NCBI GenBank assembly: GCA_011523825.1
Contig: WTFX01000009.1
Coordinates: 290,420-354,419 of the forward strand
Length of the DNA: 64,000 nucleotides
Source of the DNA: Microthrixaceae bacterium
GTDB lineage: Bacteria > Actinomycetota > Acidimicrobiia > Acidimicrobiales > Poriferisodalaceae
Direction: 5' to 3'
Shown here in pieces: positions 7,808 to 16,241 of the stretch. The translations under genes were made by a program, and so were the position numbers. Below the pieces are notes generated by a model, which saw nothing but the letters and a program-made list of their open reading frames with translations, was not told the origin of the DNA and did not search any database. Position 1 is the stretch's first letter. Each line of letters starts with the position of its first letter.

Positions 7808-9283
7808 ATGTTTGACGATTCTCATCAAGCTCGATTGTTCTCTGTTTCGGGGATTCGAGGAGAACGAGAAGCTGAGCTACGCGCAACGTCGGCGTTGCTC
7901 TCGGTGCTCTCGGTTGTTCGCCCGCTGTCACGACGGTTGCTGACGCCCATCGGAGCAAGCCGCGCAGATCGCGCAGTGGTCCAAGCATTTACAGAAGTCA
8001 GCTTCGAAGGGCCCGATGGCGAGAAGCACAGGCCGGACGGCGTGCTTCACGTGCGGTCCGGACAGCACGCCTTCACCGCATTAGTTGAGGTCAAGGTGGG
8101 TGAGGCGAAGCTAGATGCTGACCAGATCAACAAGTACCTGCGACTCGCGCGTCAGGAGGGGTACGACTGCGTACTCACCATTTCCGCGGAAGTGGCCGCT
8201 TTTGATGGCGCGCATCCCACAGATGGTGTGCAGCCCTCCGCAGGTGGAAAGGTGCAGTTGCATCATCTGTCTTGGACACGGATCCTGGCGAACGCCATCA
8301 AGGAGCACGCTCACAGCGGTGTCGACGACGCGGAGCAAGCGTGGTTGCTGTCGGAATTCATCCGCTATCTCGAACACCCGAATTCAGGAATCATCCACGC
8401 CGGTGATATGGGTGAACACTGGGTTGAAGTACGGGACAAGGCCCGCGATGGATTGCTTCCTCGGCCAACGCGTGAAGTGTCTGATGTCTGCCAGCGTTGG
8501 GATCAGCTGCTTCACTCCAACGCAATGAGTTTGGGGTCCCAGTTGGGCACCGATGTGCAGGAAGTTGTGTCCCGAGCGCACCGACAGAACCCGGGGCTGC
8601 GCACGAAGGAGTTCGCTCAGCGACTGTGCGAGGAAGGGGTGCTCGAAGGACGCCTGAGAATCCCGGACGCCATCTCGGACCTGAGTATCACTGCGGATCT
8701 GCGGTCGGCTCGTCTCGTGGTGTCGGCCGAGTTTGCGGCACCAGAGGAAAAGGGGGCGAAGGGCCGCGTCGGCTGGCTTGTCCGCCAGCTGCGTGATGCT
8801 CCGGACGATCTCATTGTGGAGAGCTTCACGCGCGGAGGGAAGACCCCTGAGCTCGCGCCCTTGGGAGAACTTCGGACAGATTCGTCACTCGTTGTGCGCG
8901 GAAGGCAACATCCCCCAGCCCGATTCCGAGTCACCCAACGAAGCGAGATGGGTCAGTCGAGACGCACGACCCGAAAGCTCGGATTTGCCGACTCGGTGAC
9001 CGAATCCATCGAACGGTTCTATAGCACGACGCTGCAAAATCTGCGGAAGGCAGCGCCGCCCCCTCCCAAGGCGATGCCAAGGACTGCCGATGTCTCTCGT
9101 GCCGAGGGGGATGGATCATCGCCTGCTGGCCCGGTGCCGAACTCACCCCAGATCGTTACCTCGGACGCTGACCAGCGCCCAATCGATGACGATCTCGATG
9201 AGAACATTTCGATGCACAAAGAGGACCGGTTCGCCGGAGCTCCCGAGGGATGGCCGCCGCCTGTGTCGGAGGTGCAACCGTGA
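7808..9283 (+). CDS. PD-(D/E)XK-type nuclease-fold protein (actinobacterial stress-response-like family)
   Basis: A 491-residue protein with a PD-(D/E)XK-like core: RPDGVLHV (Asp77) followed 17 residues later by ALVEVKVG (Glu94, Lys96) and the helix QINKYLRLARQEGYDCVLT. This is the D-x(n)-ExK arrangement of restriction-type nucleases. I recall similar actinobacterial proteins starting MFDD.. and annotated as stress response proteins; their function is not settled. The C-terminal 100 residues are Pro/Ser-rich and probably disordered. ATG 7808 has GAGGAA a few bases upstream and starts the conserved part; the frame is open back to 7757. With the TA pair and the channel it forms an accessory block, so a defence or DNA-handling role is possible but inferred. 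Confidence 0.6.
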   Translation: MFDDSHQARLFSVSGIRGEREAELRATSALLSVLSVVRPLSRRLLTPIGASRADRAVVQAFTEVSFEGPDGEKHRPDGVLHVRSGQHAFTALVEVKVGEAKLDADQINKYLRLARQEGYDCVLTISAEVAAFDGAHPTDGVQPSAGGKVQLHHLSWTRILANAIKEHAHSGVDDAEQAWLLSEFIRYLEHPNSGIIHAGDMGEHWVEVRDKARDGLLPRPTREVSDVCQRWDQLLHSNAMSLGSQLGTDVQEVVSRAHRQNPGLRTKEFAQRLCEEGVLEGRLRIPDAISDLSITADLRSARLVVSAEFAAPEEKGAKGRVGWLVRQLRDAPDDLIVESFTRGGKTPELAPLGELRTDSSLVVRGRQHPPARFRVTQRSEMGQSRRTTRKLGFADSVTESIERFYSTTLQNLRKAAPPPPKAMPRTADVSRAEGDGSSPAGPVPNSPQIVTSDADQRPIDDDLDENISMHKEDRFAGAPEGWPPPVSEVQP

Positions 9284-9443
9284 ATCGGTTCAAGAGCGAG
9301 TCGTAGCGCGCCGAGATTGAACGGAGGCGTGCCGATGATGACTCCACCGCTCGGGCTAGGCGACTCATGGTGCGTGATCAGGAGCTGCTTGAGCGTCTCG
9401 CACAGTGACGCGGTATCTGGTTCTGGGCGATCAGGCTGATGTC

Positions 9444-9860
9444 TCAGGGTTGGGGAGTTCGGAGTCCGCGGTGTTCGGTGAGGCTTCGGTGATGGGTTGT
9501 CGGTCCGGGGGTTGCAAAGAGCAGTTTCCCGGGTTCGTTCACGATGAGCCGGTGCCACACGTCGCGGGGCACGATGCACATCTGGCCTGCTTCGAGCGTC
9601 AAGGTCTCCGTCTCGTCACCGAGGTCAAGGACAATCTCGATCGATCCCGATAGGGCCACGAGAATCTCATCCCCGCCTGGGTGCATCTCCCAGTGGCTGT
9701 CTTGGTCCATGCGGACGACGCCGAGGAGGCGCCCGTCGAGATGACGCTCACCGAGTGACTGCCAGAACCCGGGCGCGGCGGCGTCGAGTCGTTCGGCCTC
9801 GCCTTGGGGTGTCAGCTGCAGGAACGTCCGCTGGGGATCCAATGACGAGTGTTGAGACAT
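9444..9860 (-). CDS. Cupin-domain protein
   Basis: A 138-residue single-domain cupin. Motif 1 is HWEMHPGGDEILVALSG (metal-binding His, His and Glu positions) and motif 2 is LEAGQMCIVPRDVWHRL with the final His. The chain ends after a short Thr/Arg-rich tail. Cupins of this size bind a metal and may act as small-molecule sensors, isomerases or dioxygenases; nothing narrows it here. ATG 9860 was chosen because AGGAT lies about seven bases before it and the cupin fold begins soon after. It is divergent from the membrane-protein gene at 9945. Confidence 0.78.
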   Translation of the reverse strand: MSQHSSLDPQRTFLQLTPQGEAERLDAAAPGFWQSLGERHLDGRLLGVVRMDQDSHWEMHPGGDEILVALSGSIEIVLDLGDETETLTLEAGQMCIVPRDVWHRLIVNEPGKLLFATPGPTTHHRSLTEHRGLRTPQP

Positions 9861-9944
9861 GGTGGCGATCCTGTGGTGACGTGTTGAAGTGTCACTGAGT
9901 GTGGCGCGGCTCGGCCGGGCGCGCAGCGGGGTAGCGTCGCCGCG

Positions 9945-10412
9945 GTGCTGAAGGATCTCCGGGAGCTGCCGAAGACGGTGTGGCCGCGGGCTGTGGCGTA
10001 CGGCGCTGTGACGGCTGTGCTTATCGGCATCCCGTCGGACCTGATCGACACGCCGATCTTCGGTCGGCCGATCGAGGCCCGCTGGCTCGACTGGGTGATC
10101 CTGGCGACCACTTCGGCACTGATCGGTCTGATCTTCGCCATCCGGCCGCCGTCGAGCGCTGAGACAGGCACCGAAGCGGCCGTTGAGCGCCAGGGCACCA
10201 CCACGCTGTGGGGCGGGCTGGTCTCGTTCCTCGCTGTGGGCTGTCCCGTGTGCAACCAGGCGGTCGTCGCGCTCGTGGGCATCTCGGGGGCGCTGTCGTG
10301 GTGGGCCCCGGTGCAACCCGTCGTGGGGCTGGCCGCCGTGGCCCTACTGGTGTGGACGCTGCGCAAGCGGCTGCGCACCTACCGAGTCGTGGCCTGCCCA
10401 CTGCCGGCGTGA
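9945..10412 (+). CDS. Small membrane protein with a CPVCN motif
   Basis: A 155-residue protein with about four hydrophobic segments: residues 15-30, 47-66 (WVILATTSALIGLIFAI), 88-115 and 120-140. The third begins VSFLAVGCPVCNQAVVALVG, so a CxxC pair sits at the membrane edge. Similar short CPVCN membrane proteins occur in actinobacteria without a known role; a redox or metal function is a guess. The GTG start at 9945 has TAGCGT (9932-9937) seven bases upstream, typical of leaderless genes here. It is convergent with the PQ-loop gene. Confidence 0.65.
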   Translation: MLKDLRELPKTVWPRAVAYGAVTAVLIGIPSDLIDTPIFGRPIEARWLDWVILATTSALIGLIFAIRPPSSAETGTEAAVERQGTTTLWGGLVSFLAVGCPVCNQAVVALVGISGALSWWAPVQPVVGLAAVALLVWTLRKRLRTYRVVACPLPA

Positions 10413-10434
10413 AGCTGGGGCGTCACTGCGCCGT

Positions 10435-11049
10435 TCATTCGGGCGGCGCCAGTTCGCTTGCGATGCGGTGGCGAGTGATCCACAGCCGCAGGAGTATGAG
10501 AGCTCCGAGCAGGAACGCCGTGCTGCCGTAGACCATGATCGGGATCGCCTCCACCAGCACGCCGTAGTAGCCCCACAAGATGCCCTCGCCGGCAGTGAGC
10601 ACCCACGTCAACGGAGCCACGCCGACTGGCGCATACGACCGCCACGCAGCCCACACCGACGGTCCCAGGTACAGCCCATTCGACAATCCGAGTACTGTGC
10701 CCAGGACGGTCCAGCCGGCCACAAGCTGCAAGCCCACCGATGCCACCCCCACGACGATGCCGGCGATGACGGCGACACGCACATCGGCGCCATTGCGCCA
10801 GAGCAGGAACAGCACGAGACCGAAGCTGATGATCGCGGCCAGAATGGCCGGGATCGTGACCCAGAACTCCTCGGCGATCACGTACGCGATCCAGCCGATG
10901 TTGATCACCATGCCGATCGCGGCCCACGCGGGGGAGGCGCCCTCGGTTCGCTTCAGGCGCAGCAGCCGCACCACCTGGGGCACGACCTGCACGAACGTCA
11001 CTGCGGTGGCGACGACGGCGACCAGATTGGCGAACTGCTCCTGGCTCAC
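10435..11049 (-). CDS. PQ-loop/SWEET-like membrane transporter
   Basis: A 204-residue, seven-helix membrane protein with two repeats. The first carries a PQ-loop (VQVVPQVVRLLRLKRTEGAS, about residues 19-38); the second has NGLYLGPSVWAAWRSYAPVG at the same place. These mark the SWEET/SemiSWEET and PQ-loop superfamily, which moves sugars or amino acids down gradients. At 204 residues it is a fused two-repeat form rather than a single-repeat SemiSWEET. The start is set at GTG 11049, just before the first membrane segment; the frame extends to 11160, but that part is Arg/His-rich and unlikely to be translated. Substrate unknown. Confidence 0.7.
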   Translation of the reverse strand: MSQEQFANLVAVVATAVTFVQVVPQVVRLLRLKRTEGASPAWAAIGMVINIGWIAYVIAEEFWVTIPAILAAIISFGLVLFLLWRNGADVRVAVIAGIVVGVASVGLQLVAGWTVLGTVLGLSNGLYLGPSVWAAWRSYAPVGVAPLTWVLTAGEGILWGYYGVLVEAIPIMVYGSTAFLLGALILLRLWITRHRIASELAPPE

Positions 11050-11206
11050 GAGATTCCCGTGCCGTGAAGGTCTGGGCTGAACGGCCGCAACACGCAGCGC
11101 CGGGTGTTGCCCACGCTTGCCATCGCAAGAGTGTCGCACCCCGAGTCGACGGCCGATCACGAAATGGACGTGTGCCTGACGCTGTTTCCATGTTGCATGG
11201 ACCCCT

Positions 11207-12571
11207 GTGACCGACCTCGGCAGTGAAGCACGGACCCGTCAGCGCAGGCTGACCGGAGCCGCCGCGGTGGTGCTGATGGCGCTGGTTGCGGCCCTCGCCC
11301 AGTCGTTCGGGCGGTTCACCTACGGGGTGCTGCTGCCCGCCGTCCGCGACGACCTCGGCCTGTCGAACACGGTCGCGGGTTCGCTCGCAACCGTCAACAT
11401 GGCGGCCTACCTGGTGGGCAGCCTCATCGTCGCCACCGCATCCAGCCGATTCCGGCTGATCTCGGTGATGCGGGTCGGCATGGTGGTGGCGATCATCGGC
11501 CAGGCGCTCGCGACCGTCTCGCCGGGCCCGGTCGTGCTGGGCGTCGGGTTGTTCGCGCAGGGGCTTGGCGGCGCCTTGACGTGGATCCCTGCCCCGGTCA
11601 TCACCGCCGACGCGATCGCCCCCGAACGGCGCGGCCTCGCTGTCGGGTTCCTCGGCGCGGGCATGGGGCTCGGCGTCGTGTTCGCCGGCCAGCTGTCGAG
11701 CATCGTCCGTTCGACGATGGGGGATGCGTCGTGGCGAACCGTCTACTTCGTGCAGCTCATCATCGGGGCGGCCGTCGTCGCCGTGGTGCTGCTCGCCATC
11801 GGACACCGCCAGGAGCGCCTGGCATCCCGTACCGGCCTCGGCGGGTTCAGCGCCCTGCGGCGCGTGCCCGGCTGGGCGCCGCTGGTGTCCGCGTTCTTCG
11901 TCTTCGGCCTGCTCTACCTGCTGATCATCTCGTTCCTCACGACTCGGCTGGAAGACGACAGCGGCTGGACGAGCACCCAAGCGTCGCTGGCGTTCACGCT
12001 CGTCGGCGTGGCAATGATCTTCGGAGGGCCGTTGTTCATCGCACTCTCCGAGCGCATCGGAGCCAGATCGACGCTCGCCATCTCATTCGGCGGGTGGGCC
12101 GTGGTCACCACGCTGATCCTGCCGGGCTGGTTAGCGCCGACGCTTGCACTGTCGGTCGCGGTGGGCCTGCTGTTCGCATCGATGCCGTCTGTGCTGACGG
12201 TGTACGTCGTCAACAACACCACCACCGACGACTACGGACCGGCGTTCGCCGCGGTCACCTTCTCGTTCGGGATCGCCCAGATGATCTCGCCGCAGCTCGG
12301 TGGTTTCATCGCTGACGCGGCGGGTTCGTTCACGCCGGTATTCCTGCTTTCGGCGGCGCTGGCGGTGGTCGGCATGTTCACCTCGTTCGGCCTGCCGCGC
12401 CGCAGCCGGCCGGGCTTCCCAGCCGTGCCGGCTCCCGATGCAGCTGCTGAGCCTGCCGCGGGGCCGGCAGCCGACTGGCGCCTTGTCAACATGACCTTTG
12501 ACGTCATCGCAGCAGACGCGTCGGCCGAAGCGATGGTCCAAGAATCACCGTCCGGCGCAGTCAGGGCATGA
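11207..12571 (+). CDS. Major facilitator superfamily transporter
   Basis: A 454-residue protein with twelve predicted membrane segments. The first is MALVAALAQSFGRFTYGVLL, followed by LPAVRDDLGLSNTVAGSLATVN, the cytoplasmic-loop and helix-1 pattern of MFS carriers. A central loop after HRQERLASRTGLGGFSALRR separates the two six-helix bundles, and the tail is Ala/Pro-rich and soluble. The general look is of the small-solute/cyanate-type MFS group, but I cannot assign a substrate. The gene starts with GTG at 11207 and ends 80 bp before the next gene on the same strand. Confidence 0.85.
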   Translation: MTDLGSEARTRQRRLTGAAAVVLMALVAALAQSFGRFTYGVLLPAVRDDLGLSNTVAGSLATVNMAAYLVGSLIVATASSRFRLISVMRVGMVVAIIGQALATVSPGPVVLGVGLFAQGLGGALTWIPAPVITADAIAPERRGLAVGFLGAGMGLGVVFAGQLSSIVRSTMGDASWRTVYFVQLIIGAAVVAVVLLAIGHRQERLASRTGLGGFSALRRVPGWAPLVSAFFVFGLLYLLIISFLTTRLEDDSGWTSTQASLAFTLVGVAMIFGGPLFIALSERIGARSTLAISFGGWAVVTTLILPGWLAPTLALSVAVGLLFASMPSVLTVYVVNNTTTDDYGPAFAAVTFSFGIAQMISPQLGGFIADAAGSFTPVFLLSAALAVVGMFTSFGLPRRSRPGFPAVPAPDAAAEPAAGPAADWRLVNMTFDVIAADASAEAMVQESPSGAVRA

Positions 12572-12651
12572 CCTAGGCTCGGGCTTGGCGCCGCGGTGGC
12601 GTGTTCGCGATCCGGGGCGTCGCAACCTCACATTCGAGGACGCGCATCGCT

Positions 12652-13836
12652 ATGACGAACTCGCGGAAGTTCAAGGTTTCATTGCTGATCGCAGCCGCAG
12701 CGCTCTTCGTTGCGTCGTGCGGCGACTCGGACGTCAGCGAAGCGCCAGCGGCTCCGGCGGAACCCGCGCCGACAGAGGCCGCCATACCCGATGAGGTCTC
12801 GCTGACGCCGGGCGAGGGCGTGTCGGTGACCCTGGGCCGGGCCAACTGGAACAGCGGCTATTTCCAGGCCGAGATATTTCGCCAGCTGCTCGGAGAGCTC
12901 GGCTACGAGGTGTCCGATCCCGCGGAGCTGGAGCTCGGTCCCAACGCTGCCTATGTCGCGATGGCGGAAGGCCAGATGGACTTCTGGGCGAACAGCTGGT
13001 ACCCGCTGCATCTGTCGTGGCTCGCCGGTGAGCTGCCCGATGGTTCGCTCGTCGGCGATCACTTGACTGTTGTCGGCGAGCAGATGATCGCGGGCGGCAT
13101 CCAGGGCTTCCTGATCTCGAAGTCCTTCGCGGACGAATTCGGCGTGTACACGATGGACGAGCTCAACCGCAACGCCGACGCGCTCGCGGCCTTTGATGCG
13201 GCTGACCCGGTGCCCGGCAACGGCATTGCGGACATCTTCGGGTGTGCGGAATCCTGGACCTGCGACAACATCATCGAGTCGCAGATCGCGTTCTCGGGCT
13301 GGGACAACATCTCGCAGACGATCGCCGGCTACGACGCGATGTTCGCCCAGGCCGTGGATGCCGCGGACGAGGGTGTTCCGATGGTGATCTACATGTGGAC
13401 GCCATCGGCGTACATCACCCTGCTCCGGCCCGGCGACAACGTGTACTGGCTGGGCGTCGAGCAGATCCTGGACGATTCGAATCCAACCGGCTTCGAGGGT
13501 GGCGAGGCGCACGATCAGCGGGGTGCTGACGGGACCGGTGGCTACGCCGCCATCGGGTCAGACCTGTGTCCCGCCGCCGCGGACCAAGCAGATGGCCTAT
13601 GCCCGATTGGCTGGGTTGCGGCAGACATTCTCGTCACCGCCAACACCGAGTTCCTCGAGGCCAACCCGCCGGCTGAGGCACTCTTCGAGGCTGTGACGCT
13701 GTCGGTGATCGAAGTGTCACTGGCCAACGTGGCACAAGACGAGGGCACCGCAGCTGCCGACTTGGCGACGGCGTGGATTGCGGACAACCGCACCACGGTC
13801 GATGCCTGGCTCGACGCCGCCCGGGCTGCCTCGTAA
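12652..13836 (+). CDS. Glycine-betaine/quaternary-amine type ABC substrate-binding lipoprotein (OpuAC/ProX-like)
   Basis: A 394-residue lipoprotein: signal peptide with lipobox LFVASC (Cys23), a Pro/Ala/Glu linker, then an OpuAC-type binding fold. Characteristic parts are TLGRANWNSGYFQAEIFRQL, MAEGQMDFWANSWYP, a WTCDNIIESQIAFSGW stretch and VIYMWTPSAYITLL. The Trp-rich segments fit the aromatic cage that holds quaternary amines in this family. No permease or ATPase gene is adjacent, so the rest of the transporter must be elsewhere. The nearest orphan ATPase is at 25676 and looks like another class. ATG 12652 starts the signal peptide; the frame is open a little further upstream. Confidence 0.85.
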   Translation: MTNSRKFKVSLLIAAAALFVASCGDSDVSEAPAAPAEPAPTEAAIPDEVSLTPGEGVSVTLGRANWNSGYFQAEIFRQLLGELGYEVSDPAELELGPNAAYVAMAEGQMDFWANSWYPLHLSWLAGELPDGSLVGDHLTVVGEQMIAGGIQGFLISKSFADEFGVYTMDELNRNADALAAFDAADPVPGNGIADIFGCAESWTCDNIIESQIAFSGWDNISQTIAGYDAMFAQAVDAADEGVPMVIYMWTPSAYITLLRPGDNVYWLGVEQILDDSNPTGFEGGEAHDQRGADGTGGYAAIGSDLCPAAADQADGLCPIGWVAADILVTANTEFLEANPPAEALFEAVTLSVIEVSLANVAQDEGTAAADLATAWIADNRTTVDAWLDAARAAS

Positions 13837-13912
13837 GCCAACGTTTCGAGCCGTAGCCCCGCCGGAGCGTCCTCGACAGGGCCTGGGGCGGCACGAACTA
13901 GCGTCCTCGTGG

Positions 13913-14782
13913 ATGACTGGTCCGAGCGGGCCTCGTGTGCCGACCGGCAATCCGGTCGTGCCGTTGACGCCGTCAGACATCGCCACGCAGGTGTCGCACC
14001 TGGCCATACGCCGTGCAGCGCTGAGCTTCGGATCGATGTCGGTGCTGGCTGCGATGGCCGGCGTGTTCGTCGCGCTCGGCGCCATGCTGACCAACACCAT
14101 CTCGGCGTCGTCGAACCTCGGTCTCGGCCCCACCCGGCTCCTGATGGGCATTGGACTGTCGACGGGGCTGTTCCTGGTGGTGATCACCGGCGCGGAGCTG
14201 TTCACCGGCAACAACCTCATGGTGATCGGGCTGCTGGACCACCAGATCACCGTCCGTCAGCTCGTCCGGAACTGGATCTCGGTCTATCTGGGCAACTTCA
14301 TCGGCGCCTTGGCCGTGGTGCTGGTGGTGTTCTGGTCGCGCTGGTGGGAGATCGCTGACTTCTCATTCGGCGCCGCCGCGCTCACGAACGCGCACGCCAA
14401 GATCGATCTCGGGCTCGGCACCGTGTTCGCCCGGGGAATTCTCGCGAATGTGTTCGTGTGCCTGGCGCTGTGGCTGGCCACCGCGGGCCGCTCGCTCATC
14501 GACAAGTTGGTCGCCGTGGTGCTGCCGATCTCGGCCTTCGTGGCCGGCGGATTCGAGCACAGCGTGGCCGACATGTACTTCGTGCCGATCGGCATGCTGG
14601 TCTCGGGTCAACCCGAGGTCGCCGAAGCGGCGCAGCTCTCCTCAGCCCAGCTGGACGGCCTGAACGGAGCGTGGTTCGCCGGCTTCCTGGCGATCGTGAC
14701 GCTGGGCAATGTGGTCGGCGGTGTCGCGGTGTCGCTGGCCAACTGGTTCGTGCACCTGCGGAGGATTCCGACCGTCGGCTGA
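13913..14782 (+). CDS. Formate/nitrite transporter (FNT) family channel
   Basis: A 289-residue, six-helix membrane protein. It has the FNT signature GAELFTGNN (third helix), a NFIGALAVVLVVF helix, the FARGILANVFVCLALWLA helix and GNVVGGVAVSLANWFV near the end. FNT proteins form pentameric channels for formate, nitrite or hydrosulfide. The start at ATG 13913 has TAGCGT (13899-13904) eight bases upstream and comes about 30 residues before the first conserved helix; the frame is open back to 13778, inside the previous gene. Neighbours do not show which anion it carries. Confidence 0.88.
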   Translation: MTGPSGPRVPTGNPVVPLTPSDIATQVSHLAIRRAALSFGSMSVLAAMAGVFVALGAMLTNTISASSNLGLGPTRLLMGIGLSTGLFLVVITGAELFTGNNLMVIGLLDHQITVRQLVRNWISVYLGNFIGALAVVLVVFWSRWWEIADFSFGAAALTNAHAKIDLGLGTVFARGILANVFVCLALWLATAGRSLIDKLVAVVLPISAFVAGGFEHSVADMYFVPIGMLVSGQPEVAEAAQLSSAQLDGLNGAWFAGFLAIVTLGNVVGGVAVSLANWFVHLRRIPTVG

Positions 14783-14810
14783 GCCTTCGCAGATCTCAGC
14801 TCGGGTGCGC

Positions 14811-15263
14811 TCAGCCGCCCCCGGCTTCTCCGGCGGGCTCGAGCAAGACGATGGGGAATTCGCGGTCGGTCTTGCGCTGGAAGTCGACGTAGTGATCACC
14901 CTGGCTGGCGATGTGGCTCCACAGCGCTGCACGCTCATCGCCTTCGGTGAGCCGCGCAGTCATCTGCTGCGTGCCGTTGCGGTTGCGCACGGTGACTGCG
15001 GGATTGTCACGCATGTTCAAGAACCACGCAGGGTGATGGTCGGAACCGCCACGCGAGCCGATGACCGCGAAAGCGCCGTCCCGCTCGGCGACTGCGGACA
15101 GCAGCGTCGTGCGGGGCTGGCCGCTGCGGCGACCGGTCATGGTCACCTCGATGATGGGTGTGCCCTTGTGGATCCAGCCGAGGCGGCCGCCGCTCAACCG
15201 GATGGCCGTGCGGTTCAGCCAGTTGGCCGCCTTGAAGGTGAAATCGTTCGTCCACATGGGCAT
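14811..15263 (-). CDS. Nitroreductase/quinone reductase family protein (deazaflavin-dependent type)
   Basis: A 150-residue split-barrel protein of the actinobacterial DUF385/Ddn-like family. The segments KGTPIIEVTMTGRRSGQPRTT, SRGGSDHHPAWFLNMRDNP and WSHIASQGDHYVDFQRKTDREFPIVLLE follow the family order. Relatives use F420H2 to reduce quinones or nitro compounds and are usually membrane-associated through the N-terminal helix (here FKAANWLNRTAIRL). Presence of this family suggests that the host makes coenzyme F420, which fits an actinobacterium. It is convergent with the FNT gene. Confidence 0.85.
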   Translation of the reverse strand: MPMWTNDFTFKAANWLNRTAIRLSGGRLGWIHKGTPIIEVTMTGRRSGQPRTTLLSAVAERDGAFAVIGSRGGSDHHPAWFLNMRDNPAVTVRNRNGTQQMTARLTEGDERAALWSHIASQGDHYVDFQRKTDREFPIVLLEPAGEAGGG

Positions 15264-15404
15264 CTCCGACGATGGGCAATTCCACGCCCACGGTACGTGC
15301 GGTCGCGATGCTGCTCACGCCTCGGTGACACGGTGCCATGACCCGTCCCACTGAGCACCATGGCGCGCAAAGCCTCCGGAGATGCGCGCAGTACTGTTGG
15401 CCGC

Positions 15405-16229
15405 GTGACGTCACAGCCCGAAACGGCCACTGTGGCCGAACTCAAAGAACTCTTGGCCGATCCGGTGTGCCGCATCGAGCTCCACGACTTCGTCAGCGAC
15501 GAGACGCTGCGAACCATCGATGCCCTCTGCAGCGCTGACTGCGAGGGCTACGACGAGTGCCTGCGGGCGTACGAGCAGGCGTCCGCCGACCTGATCGGGC
15601 TGCTCGTCACCGGCGCGTACTTCTCCAACTGCGTCGATCACGACAAGGCCTGGGCACACGCGGTGCGTCTGCTGGCCAACCGGATCCCGTACACGAGCTC
15701 CGATGGCGGGCCCGCCATCAATCTGCAGCACCACGTCACGCTGCTGGCGATTTACGCGGTCGCCTTTGGCGCAGCTGCGGCAGATCGGATCGATCCGCTT
15801 GCGAGGATCATCGGCACGGTGCGAGCCGAGGAGGACGGCAGGATCGGGAGAGTCACCTACCTGGTCAACTGCGACCGGCTGAAGAAGCCGGACGAAGCGC
15901 CGATCCAGGCCTCTCTGCGGCTGTGGATGACGCTGCGCTCGATGACTGACGAGTTCATCCCCAGGACCACCGAGGACACGCTGTTCGATGCGATGCTCGA
16001 CGAGATCGAGTACTTGCTCGGCGTGACGCACGGGCGGGACACCGCAGAGGGGACCGGGCCCGTCGGCTACGGGGCGATCCAGGTGCTGGCAACCCGAGTG
16101 GCACCCGATCGTCTCGTGCGGCGCAATCTGGACCTGCTGATCAACCATGAGGCCTTCCAGAGTGCCGACGAGTTCTACATCTGCCGTGAGCGGTACAACA
16201 AGGCCTACGCCGCAGAAGCCCGCGTCTGA
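15405..16229 (+). CDS. Hypothetical alpha-helical protein
   Basis: A 274-residue soluble protein that I do not recognise. It is largely helical, with segments such as VAELKELLADPVCRIELHDFV, DLIGLLVTGAYFSNCVDHDKAW and FDAMLDEIEYLLGVTHG, and several Cys residues without a clear metal motif. No signal peptide or membrane segment. GTG 15405 is preferred because TACTGT (15392-15397) lies seven bases before it; ATG 15360 in the same frame is the alternative. It ends 12 bp before a hydrolase gene on the same strand, so they are probably one operon. Confidence 0.65.
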   Translation: MTSQPETATVAELKELLADPVCRIELHDFVSDETLRTIDALCSADCEGYDECLRAYEQASADLIGLLVTGAYFSNCVDHDKAWAHAVRLLANRIPYTSSDGGPAINLQHHVTLLAIYAVAFGAAAADRIDPLARIIGTVRAEEDGRIGRVTYLVNCDRLKKPDEAPIQASLRLWMTLRSMTDEFIPRTTEDTLFDAMLDEIEYLLGVTHGRDTAEGTGPVGYGAIQVLATRVAPDRLVRRNLDLLINHEAFQSADEFYICRERYNKAYAAEARV

Positions 16230-16241
16230 GCCGCTCCACGT

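Noticed and set aside
9307..9408. A 33-codon stretch reading RAEIERRRADDD to LLERLAQ that looks like a protein C-terminus.
   Set aside because: It has no start codon of its own, an upstream TAG closes the frame, and nothing joins it to the preceding gene. Possibly a gene remnant, but too short to call.
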